DNA of 64,000 nucleotides from Phoenix dactylifera (Eukaryota > Streptophyta > Magnoliopsida > Arecales > Arecaceae): assembly GCF_009389715.1 (NCBI RefSeq), contig NC_052394.1, positions 22,446,899-22,510,898 on the forward strand, in the 5' to 3' direction. Every line of letters starts with the position of its first letter. Position 1 is the stretch's first letter. The position numbers and the translations under genes were made by a program. The notes under the pieces are model-generated. The model saw nothing but the letters and a program-made list of their open reading frames with translations. It was not told where the DNA came from and ran no database searches. Positions 47,801 through 58,100 of this stretch are shown here, piece by piece.

Positions 47801-50626
47801 CCAAAGAAGGCTGCTGAGTCGACCTGAAGCACTTGACTCCAACTGCATGAGAGGTACACCCTACTTGGCGCGCACATCTCCATATATATTTGGCTATGTC
47901 ACAGGATGATCAACGACTGGACTACTTCCTTCGTCCGAGCCAAAAAGCAGCTCGAACTCGGAAGTCGGGGGGTAGTGTTGGGGGGAAAAATAGACCACCC
48001 CACACGTACAATTAAAGCACCCAAATCTAACAACAAGCCTGAGCTCACCATACAGGCCGAGCTCATCATGCAGGCCGAGCTCATCATGCAGGCCGAGCTC
48101 ATCTAGGCCGCCGAGCACAGAAGGCTGCCGAGCTCATCCAGGCTGCCGAGCTCAGAAGGCTAAGGCCCAGAAGGCCGAGCACAGAAGCTGCCGAGCTCAT
48201 CCAGGCCGAGCTCATCCAGGCCGTCGAGCACAGAAGGCTGCCGAGCTCATCCAGGCCGCCGAGCACAGAAGGCTGCCGAGCTCATCCAGAAGGCTGCCAA
48301 GCACAGAAGGCTAATCATAGAAGGCCGAGCACAGCAGGCCGAGACCAAAAGGCTGAGCTGACCTCAGAAGGCCGACCTCGTCGTCTATATGCTGCGGCCA
48401 TCCCCTGCAGCAGCCTCACCGCACCATGCTTTACTTGCCGGCCACGCCACGCCATATTAATCAGGGACCATACCCTGCTACGACTGTCAACACCTCACCA
48501 TTCCCAAGAATGTACTGCACTGCGCGCCACAAGCAAGCTCTGGCTACACGCCATCTCCTCCCATGATGGAAACGGGCCATCCACGGCAACTCATTACTTC
48601 ACACGCCCACATCCAATCGTGACGGTAATCCATTAATTCGTCTAGTCACATCACAGGTAACCCTGCCACTCTCCCTATAAAAGGGGAGCTTCTCCCTCTA
48701 AAAAGGGGGCTGGAGGCTTCTTCCTCCCAAGGGAGGCTTCGGACTTGGAAATACAGTCCCTCTCCTTCTCCAAAATTAAGCCCCCCTCTGACTTAAGCAT
48801 CGGAGGGCTGGCGCCGGAAACCCCGGCCACCGGCTTTTTGCAGGCCCCCCACGGAGGACGCCGCTCGCCGACGGATCGCCGCCCGCCAGTGTTCGCCGGA
48901 GCTCCTCCTCCTCCTCGGTTCGCGGCCGCCCCCGGGTCCAATTTCCAGCAACAGTTGGAGATCTGTCTTATGCCGACCATTACCCTCTTCATGACAACAG
49001 GAGGTGGGACACATGGGGTAGATTCATCGAGCGAAGTGCCGCTTCCAAGCCCTGGATATGGGTAGCCGGCAACCATGAAATTGACTACGTTCCAGAGATT
49101 GTAAGTCACTTGGTGATTTACTAGTAAAATTAGTTCTCAATGCCATAAATAAGCATATCATCCTAAAAGAAGTTTAATACGTATCTGCTTCTGCAAGTGC
49201 ATGGTGTTTTATTATTACTGTGGCACTCTGAAAAAATAGCAAACTCATTATACGACACAAAATTATTCAATTTGTTCATTTTACTGTTCTGCGACTCTCA
49301 CATACATTCAACAAGTTAATTTAAATATGTTTTAAATGTTTGTAGGGTTAGACAGAGCCTTTCAAGCCTTACCTGCATCGATATCATGTGCCATATAAAG
49401 CATCTGAGAGTTCATCTCCACTTTGGTATTCTATAAAACGTGCATCGGCATACATCATTGTCCTCTCCTCTTATTCAGCATATGGTAAGAACAACTTCGG
49501 TTGCCAGTACTAATAATGAACCATATAGTGCTTGTGAATTATGTTTGATTGATCATTTGCACCTCCAAGATGACTGTGCACTCTACACCGACAGGAACAT
49601 ATACCCTGCAATATGAATGGCTTAAGGAAGAGTTTACTAAAGTAAACAGATCTGAAACACCATGGTTGATTGCTCTGGTTCATTCCCCATGGTACAACAG
49701 CTATGCTTACCACTACATGGAAGGAGAGAGCATGCGAGTCATGTTCGAGTCGTGGTTCGTTAAAAACAAAGTTGATCTTGTGTTTGCTGGCCATGTCCAT
49801 GGTTATGAAAGAACAGTATGTTCCCTTCCCAACTTCCCAAACTCAAATTCAGTAAAATCTCAATATGTTCTCTTTTTGTCAGTACATTTTTTTGCTACCG
49901 AATCAAATACTACTAAAGCTCATAACTGTCCAACCTCAAATTTATCAGTTCTTTGTTCTTGAAACCTGTCTCTCTTTGCTGAAGATCATCAACAATGGCC
50001 ATATGCAACATATGGAAGAGGAACAAAAGATGAACTATGGCTACCAGAAAATGAATAAGAAATTGGTTTGCCAAAGAAACAAGATTATAATAACAATTGC
50101 TATACAACCCAAAAGAACTGAAACAAATGTTTTAGATGGTCAAGTAGGATGGATAGTTCAATTTTATCAATTCAAATTTATCTTCTATTTGTTAACTGAT
50201 GCTGCCTTGTTCTTGTTGTAGGAGCGCATTTCAAACATAGCATATAACATAACAAACAAGGACTGCACTCCGACCCTAGATTCATCAGCACCTGTCTACA
50301 TAACTGTTGGTGATGGTGGAAATATTGAAGGACTGGCAAATAAGTAAGAAACATTCTTGAAAGCTGCTTATCTAGATCATGATAATCTGCAATTACTTAT
50401 TCTTATTAGCTCTTATCCCATTTAACACATATGACCTCCATGTTGCAGCTTTACTCAACCTCAACCCAACTACTCTGCATATCGAGAGGCAAGTTTTGGA
50501 CATGCAATTCTTGAGGTAAAAAACAGGACACATGCTTATTATACATGGCATCGCAATCACGATGGAGATAAAGCTATCGCCGATTCTGTATGGTTCTACA
50601 ACAGATACTGGCATCCCTACGAATAG
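41871..50626 (+). CDS. PAP: purple acid phosphatase, exon 4 carrying an LTR element
   Basis: Exons are 41871-42041, 42201-42401, 44716-44827, exon 4 in two parts (44911-44995 and 48959-49100), exon 5 (49346 or 49352 to 49484), 49595-49815, 50222-50343 and 50449-50626. The product, about 454 residues, is a secreted plant purple acid phosphatase with a signal peptide ([16 protein letters not shown]). The dinuclear metal-site motifs are present: GDLG (163-165), GDLSY (190-194), GNHE (227-230), LVH (309-311) and GHVHGYER (347-354). Such enzymes hydrolyse phosphate esters and help release phosphate. The LTR element splits the glycine codon of GDLSY. With the first acceptor of exon 5 (49345), the second codon is TAG; a second AG six bases on (49351) avoids it in frame. 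The insert could itself be spliced out (see findings). The gene is therefore either a recent pseudogene or one rescued by splicing. Confidence 0.85.
42402..44715 (+). other. 2.3 kb second intron of the phosphatase gene
   Basis: AT-rich intron. A stretch at about 43620-43960 has long open pieces on the plus strand (for example [19 protein letters not shown]) that look faintly coding, but I recognise no family and they do not belong to the phosphatase. No transposon ends were identified. Confidence 0.4.
44996..45991 (+). repeat. 5' LTR with internal GCCGAGCTCATCC-type repeats
   Basis: The segment 45060-45400 is built from variants of GCCGAGCTCATCCAGGC and GCACAGAAGGCTGCC in irregular tandem. 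The 3' LTR has the same layout and is 18 bp shorter in this zone. The last third is GC-rich leader sequence. Confidence 0.9.
46977..47640. repeat. 148-bp tandem repeat array inside the LTR element
   Basis: About four and a half copies with period 148 bp. Each contains GAGATGCCCCGAGTGTCGAC, CCCCTCGACACTTCGG and two GTAGTACCTTCGCGGCCC sub-repeats. The last copy is partial and diverged. Open frames on both strands follow the repeat and are not genes. Confidence 0.93.
47976..48953 (+). repeat. 3' LTR
   Basis: Direct copy of the 5' LTR in the same orientation, followed by the GTTGG target duplication and then directly by the phosphatase sequence AGATCTGTCTTATGCC. Confidence 0.9.
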
Positions 50627-51254
50627 ATACTGGCATCCTTAGCTGCTTCTTGGCAGTCGCATAAAGACTGATCCTATTTGATTAGTATTCTGCATCTAGA
50701 GATTTAAATTTGGATATGTTTTGGACCACATTAAAATGTAGAACATTGGTTAAATGCGCACGCTACTAAAGTTTGTTCTCATGCTGCTAATGTGACATTT
50801 TCTGCACGTAGAAGATATATAGTTGTTCCCAATTGTAATACCGCACCACAATCTGGTCTTCTCCATATGGCAATGGATCATCATGGCTCAAAAGAACTGG
50901 AGATATTTGAGTCAAAACTCGAATAGATGATTATGAAGCCAGAAAATGGCCTGTAACCTCGCAAAGTACAACAAGAAAGCTGCTTCAAAGGGTACTAATG
51001 TAGAGGCTATTCTTCTGAAATTTATCAAGATAAGATATGTGAAGCCTCGTGCGGGCGTATGTTTTGTCCCATGTTGATTTTTTGCTGAGAAATTTTGAGT
51101 ACTTAAGAAACTCAAAAAATAATATCCATAGCAAAACGAACTAGGGATGCGTGGGTTCATGGAGGCGAGCCCCCCACGCTCGTGCCCTTTCTCCAATCTC
51201 CTCTTCATCTATTAACTCCTGTCCGGTCACCTTCCGAACCATCTTAGATTGGCC
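50627..51254. other. intergenic region between the phosphatase and PPR genes
   Basis: Contains the phosphatase 3' UTR and the short upstream region of the PPR gene, on the same strand. No other gene or repeat recognised. Confidence 0.6.
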
Positions 51255-53036
51255 ATGACTTCAGCTTCCTTATCCTCATCGCCCCTTCCTCAGCCAAGGC
51301 CATATTCCTCCGATTCCCTCGACGGCCCCACCACCCTCTCGGAGATTAAACAGCTTCAGGCCGTCCTCATCAAAGCCGGCCTCGCCCACACCCGGCCCGC
51401 CCAGAACCGCCTCGTCGCCCTCTGCTCCGCCGCCCGCCCGCCCGACCCCGCTCTCGACCACGCCCTCCTCCTCTTCTCCCGCTCCCGCAAGCCCACCCCT
51501 TTCATGCGCAACACTATCGTCCAGTCCCTCGCCAACACCTCCGCCCCCCACCGCGCCCTTCGCTTCTACTCTGCTGCCCACCGCGCGGCCATCCCCCCCA
51601 ACCACCACACCTTCCCCGCCCTCCTCAAGGCCTGCTCGCACCTCCGCGCCCTCTCTGAAGGGAACCAGATCCACGCCCAAGCCCTCAAATCCGGCCTCGG
51701 CTGCGACATCCTCGTCCGCAACGCGCTGATCCATCTGTACTGCTCATGCGCCGCACTAGACCACGCGCAGCGTGTGTTCGATAAAACGCTCGAAAGAGAT
51801 GTTGTAACCTGGAATACGATGATTAACGGCTACGTCCAAAACGGGTTGGCCTGCGAAGCGCTGGACCTCTTCCGCGACCTCCAGCTCGCCGGCGTCCGGC
51901 CCGATGAGATCTCCATGGTGGGCGTCCTCTCCGCGTGCGCCGTCGCGGGCGCGCTCGAGCTCGGCAAGTGGGCCCACGCCTACATCGAGAAACACCAGAT
52001 GGATGGTCGAATCAGCGTCAAGACCGCCCTGATCGACATGTACTCCAAGTGCGGTTTCATCGATCGAGCGCTGGAGGTCTTCGAGAGCACCCCAGTTCGA
52101 AATCTCGTTCTTTGGACGGCCATGATTAACGGGTTGGCCATTAACGGGTCGGGTCATAGAGCAGTAGAATTCTTCGATCGGATGGTTAATGATGACGGTA
52201 TTAAACCGGACGGGATAGTGTTCGTTAGCGTCTTGTCAGCGTGCAGCCATGGGGGGCTCGTAAATGAGGGGACGAGATTGTTCGATGAGTTGATGACTCG
52301 TTACAATTTGGTTCCACAGATGGAACTTTTTGGGTGCATGGTGGACCTCCTGGGCCGGGCTGGACGGTTGGATGAGGCCCTCGAGTTGATCAGACGCATG
52401 CCGTTGGAGCCCGGCGTGATCTTATGGCGCACGTTATTAGGGGCGTGCAGGGCGCACAGGAACGTGGAGATTGGTGAGTTGGCGATGAAGGAGATCCAAC
52501 GGCGGGAACCAGGTCACCATGGGGATCACGTGCTTCTCTCTAACATCTACGCCTCGGTGGGGAGGTGGGAGGATGTGGCGTACGTGCGGAGGGCGATGAA
52601 GAGGATGGGGATCTCAAAGGAGCCCGGGTGTAGCATCATCGAAGTGGACGGCCGGATTTACTCGTTCGTGGTGGAGGACGCATCCCACCGTTATTCCGAG
52701 GAGGTGAGGGCGGCGCTGGAGAGGATGACGCGGAGGCTGAGGGAGGCGGGGCACGTGCCGGACACGAGGGAGGTGGTGGCGCGCGTGGAAGGAGGGGAGG
52801 AGGAGAGGGAGGAGAAGCTGGTACACCATAGCGAGAAGGTGGCGGTGGCGTTCGGTCTGATCAGGACCGTTCCTGGGACGACGTTGAGGGTGGTGAAGAA
52901 TCTGAGGGTGTGCGTGGACTGCCACGCGGCGATGAAGCTGATCTCGGAGATCTACGGCAGGGAGATCGTGTTGAGGGATCGGAACCGGTTTCACCATTTT
53001 AAAAGCGGGTCCTGTTCTTGTGGCGATCATTGGTGA
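51255..53036 (+). CDS. PLS-class pentatricopeptide repeat protein with E and DYW domains
   Basis: An intronless 593-residue frame. It begins at the first ATG (51255); codons upstream in the same frame give no ATG. A Ser/Pro-rich leader is followed by PLS-type PPR repeats from about residue 85 to 410, with repeat signatures VVTWNTMINGYVQNG, LVLWTAMINGLAINGSG and HGGLVNEGTRLFDEL. E/E+ motifs then lead to a DYW domain with the deaminase-like signature HSE (525-527) and CVDCH (553-557), and the second metal site CSC (587-589). It ends GDHW rather than GDYW. DYW PPR proteins edit organellar C to U, each repeat array recognising its own RNA site; chloroplast or mitochondrial import is expected, but which one is not clear. 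The 5' half is very GC-rich, a usual monocot trait. It looks intact. Confidence 0.95.
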   Translation: MTSASLSSSPLPQPRPYSSDSLDGPTTLSEIKQLQAVLIKAGLAHTRPAQNRLVALCSAARPPDPALDHALLLFSRSRKPTPFMRNTIVQSLANTSAPHRALRFYSAAHRAAIPPNHHTFPALLKACSHLRALSEGNQIHAQALKSGLGCDILVRNALIHLYCSCAALDHAQRVFDKTLERDVVTWNTMINGYVQNGLACEALDLFRDLQLAGVRPDEISMVGVLSACAVAGALELGKWAHAYIEKHQMDGRISVKTALIDMYSKCGFIDRALEVFESTPVRNLVLWTAMINGLAINGSGHRAVEFFDRMVNDDGIKPDGIVFVSVLSACSHGGLVNEGTRLFDELMTRYNLVPQMELFGCMVDLLGRAGRLDEALELIRRMPLEPGVILWRTLLGACRAHRNVEIGELAMKEIQRREPGHHGDHVLLSNIYASVGRWEDVAYVRRAMKRMGISKEPGCSIIEVDGRIYSFVVEDASHRYSEEVRAALERMTRRLREAGHVPDTREVVARVEGGEEEREEKLVHHSEKVAVAFGLIRTVPGTTLRVVKNLRVCVDCHAAMKLISEIYGREIVLRDRNRFHHFKSGSCSCGDHW

Positions 53037-53334
53037 GAAAATCGTGGAACTTGACTTCAGATTGAATTGAGCCAACTGAAGCGTAGAATGGTATGAACCT
53101 TGTTGCGAGTTTTAGCATAACAGCAGCTTGCGATAAATATTTGACAATCGTTAAAAAGAGAAAGCGAAGAAATTATGTGAAGTTTGGATGTTGATATATT
53201 TATACTCTATTCATGTAAGTCAAACAAGTACGGCATAACAAAAATTACTGAGACCACCACCAACATCGTATAGTCTTTGGATGCATCAGCTTACTTTACT
53301 TTTTTTTTTTCACTCTGCCAAAGATTTATGAGGG

Positions 53335-53745
53335 CTGTCCATCATGTATCTCATGGTTGATATGAGGACTGTGCAGACATATATTTAGTCCCATATTAAT
53401 TATTTATTGGATAGATCTTGAATACTTGTATAGGATCAAAAAACCTAAATAATATCTTTCAGCTAGATTTGTTAGGCGAGATTCTGTATTGTTATAAATG
53501 GTATCAGAGCGGACTTGGTTCATAATCTATGTGGATTAGGGAATACTGCGCGAATCCATTAGAACTAACCATGAGCCGATCGTAGTACTTATGATTAGAT
53601 TTGAATGAGTTTGAATCATTAGCCTGATGACGACGTGAAGGTTTAAATGGAAGAAGTATGTGAGAACTCAGTACTTATATAGGATCAAAAATCCAAATAA
53701 TATCTTTCGGCTAGTTTTTTAAGGTGACGTCCTGCATTGTTATAG
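53335..53745 (+). mobile_element. TRIM-like LTR relic with tRNA-Met-type primer site
   Basis: The block TATAGGATCAAAAA...AAATAATATCTTTC(A/G)GCTAG...TTGTTATA occurs at about 53428-53496 and again at about 53675-53744. The first copy is followed at 53499 by TGGTATCAGAGC, the usual primer site complementary to initiator tRNA-Met. The upstream part (TTTAGTCCCATATTAATTA) belongs to the first terminal repeat. The second repeat is incomplete. It has no coding capacity and is worn, so it is old. Confidence 0.65.
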
Positions 53746-54273
53746 TTTATGTGACTATTTTTGATCCCCCTCCCAATTGAAGTCTCCCAGGTCTATCCCC
53801 TACTGTCTAGTTCATTACCGTTGCCGCTTGGTAAGGGCCTATAGCTTGATATAATAGAAGTTCTATTACTTGATTATGTAGATGGTATGGACATGAACAG
53901 AGTATAACCGCCCTTGTTACAATCCAGCAACTCGTTAACGAGCATAATCATATTGGAGCATACAACATGACCTTACAACTCCACCAACGAGCATTGATTT
54001 GCTAGAAAAGTCTGAGAAAACTATAGGTGGAAGGTCATGACCTGTCGTCTGTTGATTAATAGAAAGGAATAAAGAATGAGTAGCTCAACTGAGCCGAGCT
54101 TATACGTATTTGAGATCTCTGCTCACAAATGAGGAGTCGAGCGTGAATACATAGTTGGAAGCTCGGGTCGGGTCGGTTCGACTGAAGGACTCATTTCAGC
54201 TCGGTTCATTAAAACACCAAGATATACCTGCCATGCCACTAGGTATATATGGGTCGCCAACCCTTCGTCATGC

Positions 54274-54599
54274 TAGACCTGATAATGGGCCTGATTGCCT
54301 GCCCAGCCCAGAAAAGCCCAATCTGAAAAAATGGGCTAGGCCTGGGAACATTAAAAATTGGCAAAACGAATATATTTAATATATAGTCTACATGTTAATT
54401 ATATTAACTAATTATATATTATAATAACAAAATCATATACTACATGTTAATGAAGATATTAATGTCGGGTCTGTTGGGTGGGTCTGGTGCTGACCTTTCA
54501 GGATTGAACTTGGTCGGCCCGATGTGCGGACTAGGATGGGCCTGCGCGTAAAGATCGGACCTACTTCTGCTGTAGGGCCTGGCCCGACGATCAGCCCTA
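54274..54599. mobile_element. short hAT-like element
   Basis: It starts TAGACCTGATAATGGGCC and its right end read inward is TAGGGCTGATCGTCGGGCC, an imperfect inverted repeat. GTCATG occurs directly at both flanks (GTCATGC 54267-54273, GTCATGA 54600-54606). The centre is AT-rich. No transposase. Confidence 0.6.
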
Positions 54600-55143
54600 G
54601 TCATGACTCCTGCAGCTCCACCTCCGTCTACGTGAGCCATTCATACAAAAGGCATCGAGTCATCGGGCCCAACAGGCTGGGACAAAGCCTGCACGGCACG
54701 GTCAGTCGCTCTCATCGTTCCCTTCAGTGTGGGACAAAAGCCTGCACTGATCTTTAAAGTAAGGAACCTTTTCCCTTTGAGGCTCGGATTTGGAATCCGG
54801 CATGACGATGAACACTAGACCAATCTCTTAAACGGATTCTGAAAGTTTCTCCAGTAGTGCCAGACAAAGACGCAATATTGAAGCATTCTAACAATCTTCT
54901 TTACAGATCATGAAATATAATGATATATGTGTTTTTTTAGACAGAACAAAAAGTAAACTTTATGTTAGAACTAGGATTAAATAGTACACTGCCGGAGCCT
55001 CCCTTAGTACAACCCTGATAAAAGTTCTTCATAATTACAAGTAATCGTTTTATTATTTCATTAAATTATGTTTATTCCACATGATAATGGAACCTCACAG
55101 CAGTAGCCGTGGACCATGTAAAAGTAGATAGTGTTCACAAGGT

Positions 55144-58100
55144 CTATGCGGCCAGCGCTTTTATCTCACCAGAAATTTCATACAAATTGATGTGACTGCC
55201 AGGATTCTCCCACTGAAGAAGCTCCAAGAGCCCGTTCTCTATCTCTCTTGTCTCTTTCATCAAGCCCCCAACGCAAAACGCAAAGGTAGCCAGGCAAAGG
55301 ACCACTTGGCTCTTCGAGTCCTCAACTACATCTACGTCATGCCTCTCCACCACTTCTACCGCATGTTGGAGGAAAAGAGCAAGAACCTTCTTGGTTTCCT
55401 CTTCATCAGCACTCAGAGCCCGATAACTTCCCAGCTCAAGGTCATTAGGCTCGCTCCTCCTCTGCAACTCCTTTTCCAGTTTTCCTAATGAATTCACTTG
55501 AAGGACTTCCTCGAAGCACTTCAATGAAGAGCCAACCATCTTCTTGAACTCCTCCATGTCCCCCCTGATGGTCTCTTGGATCTCTTTCCAAGCAGCTCCA
55601 AGCCCATGAGATTCTTCTGCTAAGACCTCCATACCATGAACCAGGAAACATAGTAACTCCACCATCTTAGACAAGAAGCCTTGGAGCTTGTGGTAAGAAG
55701 CCATAGGGAAAGGCACGAACCAAAAGTTAGGCTCCATCTGAGCTTCATCAATGTACTTCCTTAGTGCATGCACTTCTTGTTTTAGCTTCTTCTGCTTCTC
55801 TTTCAATGGCACAGGACCTGTTGATGGAACCAATGACTCAATGCACTCGTTGAGTGTCCGAAGGATCCTGGATACTTGGGCTCTTGCCAGAGTAGAAGCC
55901 CTTGTGGGTTGTAATAGGAGCTCAACAAGTATGGAGCAAGATAACCCTATGAAGGTCTCAGTGAGTCTTGAAATGGCGAAGACAGTAGGAGGGCCATAAT
56001 TTCTCCTACCCAGTATTATTAATGTGGAGATGATAGCGGCGATTCCTCCTGCATGGCCATACATTCGGCTACGTCGTAGAAAGCTAGTGAAAATAATCCA
56101 TGGGAGGAGGGCTAAGAACCTAAGTTCCATAAGATTTTGAGAGATGACCGATGCCAATACTCCATAGACCGATCCGATGGCAGTCCCTTGCGCTCTATCA
56201 TTCGCCAACTTAAATGTGGCCTCTCTCCCTGGGCTGATGGTGATGGCTACGGTAAGACCTGACCAGTACCCATTATTTTTGCTGAACAGCACTCCAAAGA
56301 GCACGGCAAGGCCTAGAGAGAGAGAGCACTTCAACGCAGCCACAAGCCTTTCACTACTTACGTTCATGGAGCAAGTATTCTTGAAATTCCTTCTTTTGGT
56401 GCTAGGCTCATCTTTGGACGCGATTGTGGTCTGCTCAGTGGTTGGCATCACCTTGTTTTCTTGGGCACCGTCGGCTGAGGGAGTGGTCAGGGTTCCATTA
56501 TAAAGGAGGTTAATGCAGAAAAGAAAGAACAATAATGGTGAGAAGTCTTTGAGATTTGGAGGGATAACAGGTAATGATAGGTGGGGTTTATCTAGGAGCT
56601 CTCTTCTGGCCATGAAGTTTTCTTGTTTTGCGTTAGCCGTGATGTTTTGTTCTCTTAGTCTAAAAGTAATGTGGTCTCTTAGGCTGAGCAGATTAACTTT
56701 GTGCTGCTGTTGGTCAAAAAAGTTTACAGGAAAGGATGTGGTGGAACTTAGAGCAATCTCCATTCCCTTTAAAGTTGTCTCTATGTCTTGCAAGCTATCT
56801 AATGGCTCCTTCAAATGGGGTGGTAAGAACCTGAAAGGAGGTCTTTCCCATTGTGAGCTTCCCTGTCCAAAAAATTGAGTGTAATTTAAATCAGAAGAGG
56901 AGAAAGAAAAATAGTATAAGTACGATAAGGGTTTTGATGCGCTTAAGGAATGATAAATTGTTCGTGAATTTGATGAGAAAATAAAACGATAGCACTTAAG
57001 AGTAAACGTCAACTGAGTTATTGCTCTTGGCAGTTGCATACAATTATTTGCGGGAATTTTGCACTTGTTATTGAAATGCCGTCTACTTCACGTTATCGTC
57101 TCATAACTTTATCAGGCCCTCATGCTAACTCCATTTCTTTGGAAAGCTATTTGAGTGGCAGTATGAAGATTTTGATGGTATTAATCGTGAGATACACCTT
57201 GATATCTCACAGTGAGAGAACCGTGACATCCATGTTTGCGCCTAACATTATAGAGATGGACAGTAGCTGTATTTAAGGACCACTATGCATCTCAATAGTT
57301 TTCAAGGTGCAGCATGAGGTGGATTGGATTATATCCATGGCCAATACTTGCATTCTTGCCGGCTAGTGGAGCCAATCTATCGTTAAGGTCTATCGTGTAA
57401 TGGCATTTATGCAGAATATTGGACCTATCTTCGACCAACTTTAGTGTCAGCCATGCATCATTCAAGATGTATGAGAGATATCCAACAAAGAAGTAGTGCA
57501 TGCACATGAGCTGCACGCAGCTGCTCATAAGGTTGAAATTCAACCAATGCTGGATCTAAACAATTCTACGATATAATCCAATCCCTCAAATGATCTCTTC
57601 AATATATTTTTCTTTTAAAAAGAGAAAAGTAAAGTCAAAAGTAGCGCCTTTTGAATATGAGTGGGGCTCCTAGGTGGCGCGTTCGTGGAGCCAAACCGAA
57701 GGAAGAGCAAAAGGAAGGTTGGGCGAGGCCACCCGGCCTCATCAAATTTTCATCGAGATAACAAAATGTAGTGAAGGTAGAAATCAAATCCAGATTTCTT
57801 ATGTCGCCGCAAAGAGACTATACTAGCTTGGCAAGCTAGTGTCCTCGCAAGGCTTTGCATTTTTTATATCCTTACATCACTTGTATTACTCATGCCATGT
57901 TCTAATAGTTAATAAGTCCAAAATGTATCCAACCTGTACTGACCCATGTCCTTCCCTCAAATGGCTAGCTCGAAGGTATTATTTAGGTTCCTTAGTCTTA
58001 TATAACTACCCAAAGCTACTTAGTGCATAATTAATGTGGGACTAAATGCATATATATACGGATCCTTACATATTCTTTTCATTTAAGCTTTAGCATCCCT

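Larger units (their letters stand above)
44996..48953 (+). mobile_element. non-autonomous LTR retrotransposon (LARD-like, probably Ty3/gypsy-derived)
   Basis: Two long direct repeats, 44996-45991 and 47976-48953, start TGTTGGGGGG and end AGCAACA. GTTGG flanks the element on both sides (44991-44995 and 48954-48958), a perfect 5-bp target duplication. The 5' repeat is followed by a primer-binding-like TTGGCGCTAGAGG, and the 3' repeat is preceded by a purine-rich GGAAGTCGGGGGG. A TATA-like CTATAAAAGGGG lies in each repeat. The internal 2 kb has a short gag-like N-terminal stretch (near 46019-46330), sequence resembling LTR repeats, and a 148-bp tandem array. No pol region is present, so it depends on relatives. 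The near-identical repeats point to a young insertion. Confidence 0.92.
53037..55143. other. intergenic region with repeat relics
   Basis: Contains the PPR 3' UTR, a TRIM-like relic (about 53335-53745), a short hAT-like element (54274-54599), and otherwise AT-rich sequence. No gene is supported. Confidence 0.55.

Noticed and set aside
44878-48118. Several open frames on both strands within the LTR element
   Set aside because: They track the tandem repeats and LTR motifs; apart from a gag-like start they are not genes, and the element is treated as a fossil.
51249-51254. Earlier PPR start at a TTG codon
   Set aside because: A plant nuclear gene would use the ATG at 51255.
56863-57039. N-terminal extension of the exon 3 frame of the FUSC-like gene
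   Set aside because: An acceptor (GACAG|GGAAGC) at 56862 joins in phase to two upstream exons with clear family similarity, so this part is intron.
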